Assembly: GCF_016583785.1 (NCBI RefSeq)
Contig: NZ_NRRU01000025.1
Location: 1 to 54,779 of the forward strand
Length of the DNA stretch: 54,779 bases
Direction: 5' to 3'
DNA from: Rubrivivax gelatinosus
GTDB taxonomy: Bacteria > Pseudomonadota > Gammaproteobacteria > Burkholderiales > Burkholderiaceae_C
The notes below the pieces were generated by a model. That model was not told the origin of the DNA and made no database searches. It saw only the letters and a list, made by a program, of their open reading frames with translations. The position numbers were made by a program, and so were the translations under genes. Positions within the stretch are counted from its first letter, which is position 1; every line of letters starts with the position of its first letter. Shown one piece after another: positions 18,633-34,025 of this stretch.

Positions 18633-19519
18633 ACGCCGCCGCGCGCGTCGTGCTGGCGCTGGTCTGGCTGCTGCACTGGCTGCCGCTGGGGGTGCAGGCC
18701 GCGCTCGGCCAGGGCCTGGGCGCGCTGTTCTACCGTTTCGCCGGCCCGCGCCGGCGCATCGCGCTGCGCAATCTGGAGCTCTGTTTCCCCGAGATGCCGC
18801 TGGCCGAGCGCGAGCGCATCGCACGCGAGCACTTCGGCTGGCTGGGCCGCAGCCTGATCGAACGCGGCCTGCTCTGGTACGCCAGCCCCGAGCGCCTGAA
18901 GCGCCTGATCCAGGTCGAAGGCCAGGTGCACCTGGCCGACGAGAGCGAGCGCCCGGTGATGTGGCTGGTGCCGCACTTCATGGCGCTGGACGTCGCCGGC
19001 GCCGCGACCCAGCTGTTCCAGAAGCGCTGGGTGGCCTCGATCTACCAGCGCCAGAGCATCCCGGCCTTCGACGCCGCGATGCGCGCCGGCCGGCTGCGCT
19101 TCAAGCAGGGCGAGGTGTTTTCGCGCCACGAGAGCGTGCTGCCGCTGATCCGCGCGATCAAACGCGGCGCCGCCTTCTTCAACCTGCCCGACATGGACTT
19201 CGGCCGCCGCGAAGCCGTGTTCGTGCCCTTCTTCGGCGTACCGGCGGCCACGCTGATGGCGCCGGCCAAGATGGCGGCGTCGCTGAAGATGATCGTGCAG
19301 CCGGTGGTCGCCGAGTTCCTGCCTGGCGGCGCCGGCTACCGCGTGCGTTTCCTGCCTGCCTTCACCGACTGGCCCAGCGGCGACCCCGAGGCCGATGCGC
19401 GCCGCATGAACGAGTGGATCGAGAGCGAGATCCTGCGCAACCCGGCGCAGTACCTGTGGGTGCACAAGCGCTTCAAGACCCGCCCGCCGGGCGAGCCCAA
19501 GCTGTATGCGAAGCGATAA
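18629..19519 (+). CDS. LpxL/LpxM-type lipid A acyltransferase (second of the pair)
   Basis: A 296-residue paralogue of the preceding protein, with an N-terminal membrane anchor ([18 protein letters not shown]), the catalytic H-x4-D motif HFMALD in [13 protein letters not shown], and [22 protein letters not shown], which corresponds to the acceptor-site block. The C-terminal [17 protein letters not shown] is typical. The tandem arrangement suggests that the two enzymes add the two secondary acyl chains in turn. Seven nt separate it from dapF. Confidence 0.9.
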   Translation: MNAAARVVLALVWLLHWLPLGVQAALGQGLGALFYRFAGPRRRIALRNLELCFPEMPLAERERIAREHFGWLGRSLIERGLLWYASPERLKRLIQVEGQVHLADESERPVMWLVPHFMALDVAGAATQLFQKRWVASIYQRQSIPAFDAAMRAGRLRFKQGEVFSRHESVLPLIRAIKRGAAFFNLPDMDFGRREAVFVPFFGVPAATLMAPAKMAASLKMIVQPVVAEFLPGGAGYRVRFLPAFTDWPSGDPEADARRMNEWIESEILRNPAQYLWVHKRFKTRPPGEPKLYAKR

Positions 19520-19526
19520 TCGGCCG

Positions 19527-20372
19527 ATGCGACTGCGCTTCACCAAGATGCACGGCGCCGGCAACGACTTCGTCGTGCTCGACGCCACCCGCAGGCCGCT
19601 GGAGCTGTCGGCCGCGCAGCTGCGTCACCTGGGCGACCGGCGCCTGGGCGTCGGTGCCGACCAGATCCTCCTGATCGAGCCGGCCAGCACGCCCGGCGTC
19701 GACTTCCGCTACCGCATCTTCAACAACACCGGCAACGAGGTCGAGCACTGCGGCAACGGCTCGCGCTGCTTCGTGCGCTACGTCGTCGACCACGGCCTGA
19801 CGGACAAGAAGACCATCCGCGTCGAGACCGTCAACAACCAGCTCGAGCTGACGCTGGCCGACGACGGCCGCGTGCGCGTCGACATGAACCGCCCGATCTT
19901 CGATCTGGCGCGTGTGCCCTTCGACGCCAGCGGCCTGGTGCCGCGCGCCGAGGGCGGCTTCGAACTCTGGCCGCTGGCGGACGTCGGCGTCGAGCTCGCG
20001 GTGCTGTCTATGGGCAACCCGCACGCGGTGATGCGTGTCGCCGACGTCGACAGCGCGCCGGTGGCGACCATCGGCCCGCGTGTCGAGGGCCACCCGCGTT
20101 TTGCACGCCGCGTCAACGCCGGCTTTCTGCAGCTGCTGTCGCGCCGCGAGGTCCGGCTGCGTGTCTACGAACGCGATGCCGGCGAGACCCTGGCCTGCGG
20201 CAGCGGCGCCTGCGCCGCGGTCGTCGCCGGCATCCGCCTGGGCTGGCTCGACCGCCGCGTCGAGGTGCACGCGCGCGGCGGCGACCTGCTGATCGAGTGG
20301 CCCGACGACAGCGCCTCGGTGCTGATGACGGGCCCTGCCGTTACCGTCTTCGAAGGAGAGATCGAGCTGTGA
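19527..20372 (+). CDS. dapF: Diaminopimelate epimerase
   Basis: A 281-residue cofactor-independent epimerase that converts LL- to meso-diaminopimelate for lysine and peptidoglycan synthesis. The catalytic cysteines are Cys75 (HCGNGSRC) and Cys224 (ACGSGACA), in the two mirrored halves of the fold. The N-terminus [17 protein letters not shown] is the family signature and fixes the start at 19527. It is the first gene of the conserved dapF-DUF484-xerC block and overlaps the next gene by 4 nt. Confidence 0.97.
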   Translation: MRLRFTKMHGAGNDFVVLDATRRPLELSAAQLRHLGDRRLGVGADQILLIEPASTPGVDFRYRIFNNTGNEVEHCGNGSRCFVRYVVDHGLTDKKTIRVETVNNQLELTLADDGRVRVDMNRPIFDLARVPFDASGLVPRAEGGFELWPLADVGVELAVLSMGNPHAVMRVADVDSAPVATIGPRVEGHPRFARRVNAGFLQLLSRREVRLRVYERDAGETLACGSGACAAVVAGIRLGWLDRRVEVHARGGDLLIEWPDDSASVLMTGPAVTVFEGEIEL

Positions 20373-21034
20373 ACCTCCAGGGCATCACCGAGAACGACAT
20401 CGCCGAGTACCTGGCCAACACGCCCGGTTTCTTCGAGCGCCACGCCGAGCTGCTGTCCAGCGTGCAGCTCACCAGCCCGCACGGCCAGCGTGCCGTCTCG
20501 CTGCAGGAGCGGCAGATGGAAATGCTGCGCGACCGCATCAAGGGTCTGGAGATGCGCATCGTCGAGATGATCCGGCACAGCCAGGAGAACGTCGGCATCG
20601 CCGACCGCCTGCACCGCTGGACCCGCGCGCTGCTCGTCACCGCCGACGCCGCCGCGCTGCCCGAGGTGCTGGTCGACGAGCTGCAGCACCAGTTCATGAT
20701 CCCGCAGGCGGCGATCCGCGTCTGGGGCGTCGCCCCGGAGCACCAGGGCCAGCGCTACAGCGCCCCTGTGAGCGACGACGCCAAGAGCTTCGTCGACAGC
20801 CTCACGCAGCCGTACTGCGGCGTCAACGCCGGCTTCGAGTCGGTCGGCTGGCTGCCCGAGCCGACGGCCATCGCCTCGGTCGCGCTGATCCCGCTGCGCA
20901 GCGGCCCGGTCAGCTTCGGACTGCTGATCCTGGGCTCGCCCGACCCCACGCGCTACAGCGCCGACATGGGCACCGAGTTCCTGGCGCGCATCGGCGACGT
21001 CGCGGGTGCTGCCCTCTCTCGTCTGACCGCCTGA
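20369..21034 (+). CDS. DUF484 family protein
   Basis: A 221-residue protein beginning with GTG at 20369, overlapping the dapF stop (GTGA). It has the DUF484 signature [22 protein letters not shown] and [25 protein letters not shown], followed by a GAF-like domain ([20 protein letters not shown] through [14 protein letters not shown]). A charged helix at about residues 42-75 may form a coiled coil. Its position between dapF and xerC is conserved across Proteobacteria, but its role is not established. Confidence 0.88.
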   Translation: MNLQGITENDIAEYLANTPGFFERHAELLSSVQLTSPHGQRAVSLQERQMEMLRDRIKGLEMRIVEMIRHSQENVGIADRLHRWTRALLVTADAAALPEVLVDELQHQFMIPQAAIRVWGVAPEHQGQRYSAPVSDDAKSFVDSLTQPYCGVNAGFESVGWLPEPTAIASVALIPLRSGPVSFGLLILGSPDPTRYSADMGTEFLARIGDVAGAALSRLTA

Positions 21035-21042
21035 ACGATCCG

Positions 21043-21984
21043 ATGGACGGCACGCTGCCGGATGACGCGCAGCGCTGGCTGGACCACCTGAGCGTCGAGC
21101 GCCGCCTGTCGGCGCGCACGCTGACGCTGTACCGCGACGCCCTCGGCCGGCTGACGGCCTCGGCCGCGGCCGACGGCGTCGAGTTGCGCGCCGCGCTGCC
21201 GCACCACGTGCGCCGCTGGATGGCGCAGCTGCGCACCAGCGGCCTGGCGCCGCGCAGCATCGCGCTGGTGCTGTCGGCCTGGCGCGGGCTGTACCGCTGG
21301 TGGGGGCGCGAAGGGCTGGTGCCGGCGAACCCGGTCGACGGCCTGCGCGCGCCCAAGGCGCCCAAGCCGCTGCCCAAGGCGCTGTCGGTCGACCACGCGG
21401 TGGCGCTGGCCGAACACGAGAACGAAGACGGCGACGCCCGCCTGGCGGCGCGCGACCACGCCATCGTCGAGCTGCTCTACGGCTGCGGGCTGCGCATCGG
21501 CGAGCTGCTGGCGCTGGACCTGGCGCCCTCGGCCACGGCGGCCGGCTGGATCGACGTCGACGACGCCAGCGCCCACGTGCTGGGCAAAGGCCGCAAGCGC
21601 CGCAGCGTGCCGGTCGGCGCCAAGGCGCTGGAGGCGCTGGCGGCCTGGCTGGCGCAGCGGGCGCAGCTGGCGGCGGCCGGCGAGCCGGCGCTCTTCGTCA
21701 GCCGGCGTGGTGAGCGCCTGTCGCAAGGCGCCTTGCGCGCGCGGCTCAAGCAGATCGCGCTGCAGGCCGGGCTGCCGACGCACGTGCACCCGCACATGCT
21801 GCGCCACAGCTACGCCAGCCATCTGCTGCAGAGCAGCGGTGACCTGCGTGCGGTGCAGGAGCTGCTGGGCCACGCCAGCATCTCGACGACCCAGGTCTAC
21901 ACCCAGCTCGACTTCCAGCACCTGGCGCGTGCCTACGACGCCGCGCACCCGCGCGCCAAACGCAAGACGCCCGAAGGCGGCTGA
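21043..21984 (+). CDS. xerC: Tyrosine recombinase XerC
   Basis: A 313-residue site-specific recombinase that, with XerD, resolves chromosome dimers at dif. The N-terminal SAM-like DNA-binding domain covers residues about 5-95. The catalytic residues are visible: Arg151 (CGLRIGELL), a Lys in the GKGRKRRSVPV hairpin, His251 and Arg254 (HMLRHSYASHLL), His277 (LGHASIS) and the nucleophile Tyr286 (TTQVYTQ). Context (dapF-DUF484-xerC) and chromosomal neighbours argue for XerC rather than a phage or integron integrase. Confidence 0.93.
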   Translation: MDGTLPDDAQRWLDHLSVERRLSARTLTLYRDALGRLTASAAADGVELRAALPHHVRRWMAQLRTSGLAPRSIALVLSAWRGLYRWWGREGLVPANPVDGLRAPKAPKPLPKALSVDHAVALAEHENEDGDARLAARDHAIVELLYGCGLRIGELLALDLAPSATAAGWIDVDDASAHVLGKGRKRRSVPVGAKALEALAAWLAQRAQLAAAGEPALFVSRRGERLSQGALRARLKQIALQAGLPTHVHPHMLRHSYASHLLQSSGDLRAVQELLGHASISTTQVYTQLDFQHLARAYDAAHPRAKRKTPEGG

Positions 21985-22006
21985 AGGCTGCGCGCCCGGC
22001 CGCAGC

Positions 22007-22012
22007 GACAAT
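22007..22012 (+). promoter_or_regulatory. Predicted -10 element of the RlmI-type gene
   Basis: GACAAT stands 8 nt before the ATG of the methyltransferase gene, which would give an almost leaderless transcript. The same hexamer recurs upstream of purT and of the EF-G paralogue leader. Confidence 0.4.
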
Positions 22013-22019
22013 CGCGCCC

Positions 22020-23201
22020 ATGAAAACGATCAGACTGCGCGAAGGCAAGGAGCGCTCGCTGCAGCGCCGCCACCCCTGGGTGTTCCAGGGCAGCGTCGAA
22101 AAAGGCAAGGCCGACGCCGGCGAGACCGTGCGTGTGGAAGCCGCCGACGGCAGCTTCCTGGCCTGGGGCGCCTACAGCCCGAACTCGACGATCCGGGTGC
22201 GCGCCTGGAGCTTCGAAGCCAGCGAGCGCATAGACGCCGACTTCTTCGAGCGCCGCATCGCCCGTGCGCTGGCGCTGCGTGCGCGGCTGCCGGTGGCCAG
22301 CGACGGCGTGCGCCTGGTGCACGGCGAAGCCGACGGCCTGCCGGGTCTGGTCGTCGACCGCTACGGCGACCTGCTGTCGGTGCAGTTCCTGTCGGTGGGC
22401 AGCGTGCGCTGGAAGGACGTGATCGCCGACGCGCTGATGGTGCAGACCGGCGCGCGCGGCCTGTACGAGCGCTCCGACGCCAGCGTGCGTTCGCTCGAAG
22501 GGCTGGAGCCCGCCACCGGCTGGCTGCGGGGCGGCGGCGGCACCGAGGTCACGATCCGCGAACACGGCTGGAGGCTGACGCTGGACGTGGCCACCGGCCA
22601 CAAGACCGGCTTCTACCTCGACCAGCGCGACAACCGCGCGCGTTTTGCCGAGCTGGTGCGCCAGCAGGGCGCACGCCGGGTGCTGAACTGCTTCAGCTAC
22701 ACCGGCGGATTCACCGTCGCGGCGCTGGCCGGCGGCGCCCGCCACGTCACCAGCATCGACTCGTCGGCACCGGCGCTGGAGCGTGTACGCGCCCACGTCG
22801 AGCTGAACGGTTTCGACGGCGCGCGCAGCCAGACGCAGGACGCCGACGTCAACCAGTTCCTGCGCGACGAGATCAAGGCCGGCCGCAGCTACGACGCCAT
22901 CGTGCTGGACCCGCCCAAGTACGCGCCTACGGCCGCGCACGCCGAACGCGCGTCGCGTGCCTACAAGGACATCAACCGCCTGGCGCTGAAGCTGCTGGAG
23001 CCGGGTGGCCTGCTGCTGACCTTCAGCTGCTCGGGCGGCATCAGCGCCGACCTGTTCCACAAGATCGTCGCCGGCGCGGCGATGGACGCCGGTGTCGACG
23101 GTGCCATCCTGGCGCGGCTGGAGAGTGCGCCCGACCACCCGACGACGCTGTTCTTCCCCGAAGGCGAGTACCTGAAGGGGCTGGCGATCGTCAAGCAGTA
23201 G
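22020..23201 (+). CDS. RlmI-type class I rRNA methyltransferase
   Basis: A 393-residue protein with an N-terminal PUA-like RNA-binding domain (KERSLQRRHPWVFQGSVEKG), a central segment (DGLPGLVVDRYGDLLSVQF), and a SAM-binding Rossmann domain with HKTGFYLDQRDNR, VLNCFSYTGGFTVAAL and the catalytic-loop motif LDPPKYA near residues 296-302. This is the layout of RlmI (23S rRNA m5C1962 methyltransferase) and its close relatives; the exact target nucleotide is an inference from the family. The family uses SAM made by MetK. Confidence 0.88.
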   Translation: MKTIRLREGKERSLQRRHPWVFQGSVEKGKADAGETVRVEAADGSFLAWGAYSPNSTIRVRAWSFEASERIDADFFERRIARALALRARLPVASDGVRLVHGEADGLPGLVVDRYGDLLSVQFLSVGSVRWKDVIADALMVQTGARGLYERSDASVRSLEGLEPATGWLRGGGGTEVTIREHGWRLTLDVATGHKTGFYLDQRDNRARFAELVRQQGARRVLNCFSYTGGFTVAALAGGARHVTSIDSSAPALERVRAHVELNGFDGARSQTQDADVNQFLRDEIKAGRSYDAIVLDPPKYAPTAAHAERASRAYKDINRLALKLLEPGGLLLTFSCSGGISADLFHKIVAGAAMDAGVDGAILARLESAPDHPTTLFFPEGEYLKGLAIVKQ

Positions 23202-23210
23202 CGCCGGCGC

Positions 23211-24140
23211 TCAGCGCCCGCGCACCAGCGCCATCACCTTGGTGGTGTCGAGCGTGCGCGCCTGCTGCTGGATCTGCGGGCCGTACTGCGCCTGCAGCCC
23301 ACGCGCCTGCTGCAGCAGGTCGGTGTAGGACTGGCGCAGCAGCTCGGCCGACAGCGTGCGGCCGCCCGCGTAGTAGCGCTTGGCGACGTGGCCCAGCGCC
23401 CAGGTCGTCGCGAACGCCAGCCCCGAGCTGACCGCCTGTTTGCCCAGGCCGCCGAACAGCCCCTTGCCCAGCAGCCCGCCGAGCAGCTTGCGCCCGGCCT
23501 GCTCCAGGTACTGCGAGGTGAGGCCCACGCCGGCGGTGGCCAGGAAGTCCTTCACGTGGCCGCTGTCCAGCGGGTAACCGTAGGCCAGGCCGACGCGGTG
23601 CACCAGCTTCATCTGCAGCGGGATGATGGCCAGCGTGGACAAGGACTCGGGCAGCAGCTCGAGCGCGCCGTTGACGACGGCCGCGTTGACGATGGCACGG
23701 TCGAGTTCGGCTTCGTCGACCACCGGTTTGGTGCCGGCGGCGGGTGCCGCGGCCACCGGCAGGGCGGCCTCGGCCAGTGTCTCGGCCTGCGCCGAGTAGG
23801 CGCTGGCTTCGGCGCCGTCCAGCTGCAGCCGCTGCGCCAGGTCGGCGAGGAAGGCACGTTCGGCGGCCGACTGCGCGCCGTCGGCATCGCAGACGCCCAC
23901 CGCCATCTCGTAGGCCAGCTGGCGCGCCTCGGCGCTGCCCAGCGCGGCGGCGGCGCCGGCCACGTCCACACGCTTCAAAAGCACGTCCTGCACCAGCTGC
24001 GGCAGGCCGACCGCCGCGTCCTGCGCCAGGCCTTCGGCGATGCGGCGCACCTGCTCGTGCTCGCGTTCGTGCTTGCGGCCGTCGGCAAAAGCCGCCAGCA
24101 GGCTGATCGTCAGGATGGCGCGGGTGTCTTCGGTGTTCAT
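23211..24140 (-). CDS. TerB-like / DUF697 domain protein
   Basis: A 309-residue protein. The N-terminal half (residues about 5-120) is helical and resembles TerB/DUF533-type domains: [31 protein letters not shown] and [30 protein letters not shown]. The C-terminal half resembles DUF697, which carries hydrophobic helices: [47 protein letters not shown] and [17 protein letters not shown]. An Ala/Pro linker joins them. The start at 24140 (MNTEDTRA) is preferred over an upstream in-frame codon. Probably membrane-associated; role unknown. Confidence 0.75.
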   Translation of the reverse strand: MNTEDTRAILTISLLAAFADGRKHEREHEQVRRIAEGLAQDAAVGLPQLVQDVLLKRVDVAGAAAALGSAEARQLAYEMAVGVCDADGAQSAAERAFLADLAQRLQLDGAEASAYSAQAETLAEAALPVAAAPAAGTKPVVDEAELDRAIVNAAVVNGALELLPESLSTLAIIPLQMKLVHRVGLAYGYPLDSGHVKDFLATAGVGLTSQYLEQAGRKLLGGLLGKGLFGGLGKQAVSSGLAFATTWALGHVAKRYYAGGRTLSAELLRQSYTDLLQQARGLQAQYGPQIQQQARTLDTTKVMALVRGR

Positions 24141-24220
24141 GCGGCGGCCTCGTGGATGCAACGGCGCCGCACTCTAGCGACAGCGCCGAACACCGCCGGC
24201 GCGAAGGTGCTTGGGCGCCG

Positions 24221-24688
24221 TCAGCGCGCCGGCAGCGGCAGCCGCGGGTCGAACTTGGCGCGTTTGACGCTGAAGAAGGCCTTCACGTTGCGCACGTTGG
24301 CGTCCTGCGTGAACAGGCGCTGCACCAGCGCGTGGTAACCCGGCATGTCGGCGGCATGCACCACGAGCACGAAGTCCGGCCCCGGCGAGACGCGGTAGCA
24401 CTGCTGCACCGCGGTGTCGGCGGCCACGCGCGCTTCGAACGTGTCCAGGTGCTCGGCGCCCTGGCGGTCGAGCGTGATCTCGACCAGTGCCGTCAGCCCC
24501 GGGCCCAGGCGTTCGGGCGAGAGGATGGCGACGCGGCGCTCGACGATGCCGGCGTCCAGCAGCCGCCGCACCCGGCGCAGCGCCGTCGCCGGCGAGGTCA
24601 GCGCACGTGCCGCCAGCTCCTGGTTGGACAGCGAGGCGTCGGTTTGCAGCAGGTCCAGCAGGCGCAGGTCGGTGGCGTCGAGTTCCAT
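24221..24688 (-). CDS. Lrp/AsnC family transcriptional regulator
   Basis: A 155-residue regulator. The N-terminal helix-turn-helix (residues 1-55) reads [27 protein letters not shown] and [21 protein letters not shown]. The C-terminal RAM effector domain (about 65-145) includes [23 protein letters not shown] and [21 protein letters not shown]. Lrp/AsnC proteins form octamers that bind amino acids. The gene is divergent from glmS across about 150 nt, so glmS or the regulator itself may be a target. An in-frame TTG 18 nt upstream is an alternative start. Confidence 0.93.
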   Translation of the reverse strand: MELDATDLRLLDLLQTDASLSNQELAARALTSPATALRRVRRLLDAGIVERRVAILSPERLGPGLTALVEITLDRQGAEHLDTFEARVAADTAVQQCYRVSPGPDFVLVVHAADMPGYHALVQRLFTQDANVRNVKAFFSVKRAKFDPRLPLPAR

Positions 24689-24841
24689 GGCGAAAGAATA
24701 CGCCAAACGGATGCCTCATATGAAACGATAGTCCGATGCCGCATTAAAGCAGTTGAATCGTTCACGAAGCGCCGTCGAATGAATGAAAAGTTCAGGCTCG
24801 CGGTCCTAGGATGCCCGCACCGAGTTCCAAGAGGTTCACCC

Positions 24842-26692
<1,851 letters not shown>

Positions 26693-26905
26693 GGGGCTGC
26701 GCTGGCGGCACCGCCGTCAGCCAGGCGACCAGCGATGAAGTCGCTCCATCACCTCGGCTTTCGGCAGCCGCCGGCGCGGGTGGTTCGTGATGGCTGACCG
26801 GAACAACGTTCACGGCTCCGAACGCCAGCGCCAGGCGCACGGCAAAGCGCCCTCGAGCGCTATGCTCGTCACCAGTCTTTGTCGACTGAGTCAAGCGAGC
26901 TGTCC

Positions 26906-27334
26906 ATGGAAACGCAGGCCCTGCATCGTGGCCGATTGATCGATCACGTCCAACTCGTGGTGCGGGATCTCCCGGCCAGTCAAGCCTTTTACGCCGCCAT
27001 CCTCGATTCGCTCGGCGTGCCGATGGGCGGCACGGGCGAGGGCTACTTCTGGGCCGACGAGCTATTCGTCACCGCCGTCGACAGCCCGGCTGCGCTGGGG
27101 GTGCTGACCGGGCGCCATCACCTGGCCTTCCAGGCGCAGGACAGGGCGATGGTGGACAACTTCTACAAGGCCGCACTCGCCCATGGCGGCCAGGACCATG
27201 GCGCTCCCGGCGAGCGTGCCTACCATCCTGGTTATTACGCGGCTTTTGTCCTGGACCCGGACGGCAACAACATCGAAGCCGTCTATCACGGTGAAGCCAA
27301 ACGCAGCGCTGCGTCGGTCGTGATCGAGTTCTGA
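26906..27334 (+). CDS. VOC family (glyoxalase/dioxygenase-like) protein
   Basis: A 142-residue single VOC-fold protein. Repeated beta-alpha-beta-beta-beta modules are visible: RLIDHVQLVVRDLPASQAFYAAIL, then HHLAFQAQDRAMVDNFYKAAL, then YYAAFVLDPDGNNIEAVYH, in which DPDGNNIE is the characteristic metal-side segment. Members include glyoxalase I, antibiotic-resistance thiol transferases and dioxygenases; the substrate cannot be assigned. The 210 bases before it hold no gene I can support. It is followed by degraded gene fragments. Confidence 0.85.
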   Translation: METQALHRGRLIDHVQLVVRDLPASQAFYAAILDSLGVPMGGTGEGYFWADELFVTAVDSPAALGVLTGRHHLAFQAQDRAMVDNFYKAALAHGGQDHGAPGERAYHPGYYAAFVLDPDGNNIEAVYHGEAKRSAASVVIEF

Positions 27335-27369
27335 CCGCGGCGGCGGGCGGCATCACCGCGCCTCCAATG

Positions 27370-27530
27370 CCCTGCGGCCGAATCGGCGCCGGCGTGTAGT
27401 TCCGCCGCGGGAAGGCCAGCCGCACCAGGTCCATCACCCCGGGGCTTCTCGCGGCCGTCGGGCTGGCGGCCGAACATCACCTTGACGATCTCGCGCAGGC
27501 CCTGCGCCGGCTCGGCCAGCTCATCGTCCG
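27370..27530 (-). pseudogene. Remnant of a second tryptophanase gene, internally deleted and frameshifted
   Basis: Read on the minus strand, three short stretches match the intact tryptophanase at 31677-33047 in order, with the parts between them missing: DDELAE, then AQGLREIV, then [11 protein letters not shown] and [13 protein letters not shown]. Between EKP and DLVRL an extra C shifts the frame relative to the intact gene. The intact gene has about 25 residues between the first two blocks and about 85 between the second and third. This is therefore decayed DNA of a diverged tnaA-like gene. Confidence 0.8.
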
Positions 27531-27539
27531 AAGGCGCAG

Positions 27540-27690
27540 TGCCCCCATGCGGGTCTCGTCGTGCACGCCGAGCAGGAAGTCCACTTCGCGCAAAGTGCGC
27601 ACGGGCCTGCCCTCGCGTTCGGCGGCCGCGGCTTCGCGCCGCTCCATGAGCTAGTCGCCGCTGCTGCGCGAGCGGGGCGCCTGTCGCCTG
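27540..27690 (-). pseudogene. Fragment of a HipA-like kinase gene
   Basis: The minus-strand frame reading LMERREAAAAEREGRPVRTL and continuing REVDFLLGVHDETRMGALRL resembles the part of HipA-type serine/threonine kinases after the N-terminal subdomain, around the LLGV-DETRMGALRFR block. A TAG stop lies just before LMERRE (SSGD-stop-LM) where related proteins read through, and the frame breaks again into the tryptophanase remnant. There is no partner HipB-type gene nearby. The HipA assignment rests on the short block only. Confidence 0.55.
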
Positions 27691-27694
27691 AAGC

Positions 27695-31561
<3,867 letters not shown>

Positions 31562-31634
31562 CGCCGACGATGGTACGGTGGAACCCGGTGACCCTGGCGT
31601 GTGGAAAACGCGCCGCGCATCCCTCGCCGGAAGG

Positions 31635-31669
31635 GGCGTCCCCGCGTGTCGGGCGCGCGCGGGGACGCC
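31635..31669. terminator. 12-bp perfect hairpin between tryptophanase and the hybrid kinase
   Basis: GGCGTCCCCGCG and CGCGGGGACGCC flank an 11-base loop, 8 nt past the tryptophanase stop codon (minus strand). It has no T-tract but is well placed to end the tnaA transcript and insulate the kinase gene. Confidence 0.5.
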
Positions 31670-31676
31670 TGCCGCG

Positions 31677-33047
31677 TCAGGGCGCCAGCTTCTCGAACCG
31701 GCAGGTGAAGTGCCGCATCAGCTTGGGCTCGCTGACGATCCGGTACCCCGTCAGCCCGTCCTTGCCCGCCGCCACCTCCTCGAAGGCCTCGACGACGTAG
31801 TCGGCGTGGCTCTGGGTGTAGGTCCGCCGCGGGAAGGCCAGCCGCACCAGGTCCATCGCCCCGGGCTTCTCGCTGCCGTCGGGCTGGCGGCCGAACATCA
31901 CCGTGCCGATCTCGCAGCTGCGGATGCCGGCCACCTCGTACAGCGCCACGGCCAGCGCCTGGCCCGGGTACTGCAGCGGCGGGATGTGCGCCAGCCAGGC
32001 GCGTGCGTCGATGAATACCGCGTGGCCGCCGGCGGGCTTGACGACCGGGATGCCCATCGCGTCCAGGCGCTCGACGATGTAGGCGTTGGTGCGGATGCGG
32101 TAGCGCAGGTAGTCCTCGTCGACGATCTCGCGCAGCCCTTGCGCCAGCGCGTCCAGGTCGCGCCCGGCCAGGCCGCCGTAGGTCGGGAAACCTTCGGTGC
32201 GGATCAGGTGCTGGCGTGCCTGCTCGGCCAGCTCGTCGTCGTTCAGCGCCAGCCAGCCGCCGATGTTGCCGAAGGCGTCCTTCTTGGCGCTCATCGTCAT
32301 GCCGTCGGCCACCGCGAAGCAGTCGCGCACGATGTCCTCGATCGAACGCCCGCCCTGGCCTTCTTCGCGCGTCTTGATGAACCAGGCGTTCTCGGCGAAG
32401 CGGCAGCCGTCGATGACGAAAGGCTTGCCGTGGCGGTGCGCCAGCTCGGCCACGGCGCGGATGTTGGCCAGGCTCACCGGCTGGCCGCCGCCGGCGTTGT
32501 TGGTGATGGTGATCATCACCAGCGGCACCTCGTCGTGGTGGCGCTGCAGGTAGGCCTCCAGCCGCTCCAGGTCCATGTTGCCCTTGAACGGGTGCTCGCT
32601 GCGCGGGTCCCGGCCTTCGGCGATGACGAGGTCGTCGCCGATCGCGCCCGAGGCCTCGATGTTGCCGCGCGTGGTGTCGAAGTGCGTGTTCGACGGGATG
32701 CGCCGGCCGGCCCCGCCGAAGATCGAGAACAGGATCGCCTCCGCGGCCCGGCCCTGGTGCGTCGGGATCACGTGCCTGAACGGCATCAGGTGCTTCACCG
32801 CCGCTTCGAAGCGGTAGAAGCTGGGGCTGCCGGCGTAGCTCTCGTCGCCGCGCATCACGGCGGCCCACTGCAGCGAGGACATGGCGCCGGTGCCGGAGTC
32901 GGTCAGCAGGTCGATCAGGACGGCGTCCGAGGGCAGGCCGAAGAGGTTGTGGCCGGTGGCAACGAGGTGTTGCTGGCGCTCTTCGCGGGTCGTCAGGCGG
33001 ATCGGTTCGACCGACTTGATGCGGAAGGGCTCGATGATGGTCTTCAT
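31677..33047 (-). CDS. tnaA: Tryptophanase (PLP-dependent beta-eliminating lyase)
   Basis: A 456-residue PLP enzyme that cleaves tryptophan to indole, pyruvate and ammonia. Family blocks: [59 protein letters not shown], and the PLP lysine region [15 protein letters not shown]. Tyrosine phenol-lyase is the close alternative. I favour tryptophanase because [18 protein letters not shown] and [13 protein letters not shown] follow TnaA more than TPL. A decayed relative lies about 4 kb away. No tryptophan permease gene is adjacent, unlike the E. coli tnaCAB operon. Confidence 0.88.
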   Translation of the reverse strand: MKTIIEPFRIKSVEPIRLTTREERQQHLVATGHNLFGLPSDAVLIDLLTDSGTGAMSSLQWAAVMRGDESYAGSPSFYRFEAAVKHLMPFRHVIPTHQGRAAEAILFSIFGGAGRRIPSNTHFDTTRGNIEASGAIGDDLVIAEGRDPRSEHPFKGNMDLERLEAYLQRHHDEVPLVMITITNNAGGGQPVSLANIRAVAELAHRHGKPFVIDGCRFAENAWFIKTREEGQGGRSIEDIVRDCFAVADGMTMSAKKDAFGNIGGWLALNDDELAEQARQHLIRTEGFPTYGGLAGRDLDALAQGLREIVDEDYLRYRIRTNAYIVERLDAMGIPVVKPAGGHAVFIDARAWLAHIPPLQYPGQALAVALYEVAGIRSCEIGTVMFGRQPDGSEKPGAMDLVRLAFPRRTYTQSHADYVVEAFEEVAAGKDGLTGYRIVSEPKLMRHFTCRFEKLAP

Positions 33048-33080
33048 CCAAGGGGCTCCAGTACGGCCCCGTACTCCCGC

Positions 33081-33120
33081 GGCAACCGTTGCGCGATGGG
33101 GCCGATGCGCTGCGGTTGCC
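33081..33120 (-). promoter_or_regulatory. Large hairpin in the tnaA 5' leader
   Basis: GGCAACCG and CGGTTGCC pair, and GCGC pairs with GCGC inside, around a central ATGGGGCCGAT. It covers about 40 nt of the leader, ending 34 nt before the tnaA start codon and about 50 nt after the predicted promoter. The 5' leader carries no TnaC-like peptide with the critical Trp that I could find, so control by this hairpin would be of another kind. Confidence 0.45.
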
Positions 33121-33167
33121 CGGAAATGCCGGACCGCGCTCAGCGCCCAAAGGGGTTGCGGGGCGGC

Positions 33168-33195
33168 ATTGTGCTGAGCTTTTCCGCCGGGTCAA
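33168..33195 (-). promoter_or_regulatory. tnaA: Sigma-70-type promoter of tnaA
   Basis: On the minus strand TTGACC and CACAAT are separated by 16 bases, about 120 nt upstream of the tnaA start. This is among the best sigma-70 matches in the window. Confidence 0.6.
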
Positions 33196-33309
33196 GGCTC
33201 CCGGCATCGCGGCCGGGCCCGGCGCCGGCGCCCCCGCCGCCGCAAAGGCGTATCGCGCCCCGCACGGTGCTGCCGTAGCCTGCGCTGCCGTCCCCACCGG
33301 AGCCGCGCC

Positions 33310-33897
33310 ATGGACAAGATCCTCGTCTTCTACGGCTCGTACCGCAGCGACCGCGTCGGCATCCGCCTGGCGCAGTTCATCGTCGACGGCCTGCGTGCAC
33401 GCGGCGCGGCGCCGGAACTGGTCGACGCCCAGGCGGTCGGCCTGCCGATGCTCGACCGCATGTACAAGGAGTACCCGGCCGGCCAGGCGCCGCAGGCGAT
33501 GGAAGACCTGGCGCGCAGGATCCGCGGCGCCGACGCCTTCGTCTTCGTCTGCGGCGAATACAACTGGGGCCCGCAGCCGGGGCTGAAGAACCTGACCGAC
33601 CACTTCCTCGAGGAGTGGTTCTGGCGCCCGGCGGCGATCGCCAGCTATTCGGCCGGGCGCTTCTCGGGCGTGCGTTCGGGCAGCACCTGGCACGCCATCC
33701 TGTCCGAGATGGGCATGGTCGTGATCTCCAGCGCGCTGGCCGTCGGGCCGATCGCGCAGACGCTGGACGCCGACGCCCAGCCGCAGGGCGGCCCGGGCGA
33801 GTCGCTGCGCAAGGCCTTCACACGTTTCGCCGACGACCTGGCCTGGTGGACCGAGGCGGCGCGCGCGCAGCGGGGGAGGGTGGCGCCGCCGTATTGA
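33310..33897 (+). CDS. NAD(P)H-dependent FMN reductase family protein
   Basis: A 195-residue flavodoxin-like protein. The phosphate loop of the FMN site is FYGSYRSDRVG (residues about 7-17), with FVFVCGEYNWGPQPGLKNLTDHFL as the second flavin-contact segment (the family's EYN motif). Members reduce FMN, quinones, azo dyes or chromate with NAD(P)H; which of these applies is not evident. It is divergent from tnaA across 262 nt that hold the tnaA promoter and leader hairpin. Confidence 0.88.
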   Translation: MDKILVFYGSYRSDRVGIRLAQFIVDGLRARGAAPELVDAQAVGLPMLDRMYKEYPAGQAPQAMEDLARRIRGADAFVFVCGEYNWGPQPGLKNLTDHFLEEWFWRPAAIASYSAGRFSGVRSGSTWHAILSEMGMVVISSALAVGPIAQTLDADAQPQGGPGESLRKAFTRFADDLAWWTEAARAQRGRVAPPY

Positions 33898-34025
33898 TGA
33901 CCCGGGCGCGCCGCGGGGTGGTGTCGCCGGGGTGACCCGCCGTGGCACGGCAGCCGCCGCTGTCATCGCGCTTTCACCCGCCGTGCTGATGATCCGCGGA
34001 TTTCCATGACCCCCGGTGACCTCCC

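Noticed and set aside
26693..26905. Possible minus-strand gene at 26547-26894 between glmS and the VOC gene.
   Set aside because: It overlaps the end of glmS in antisense and its translation is low-complexity with no recognisable domain. I see no gene in this stretch.
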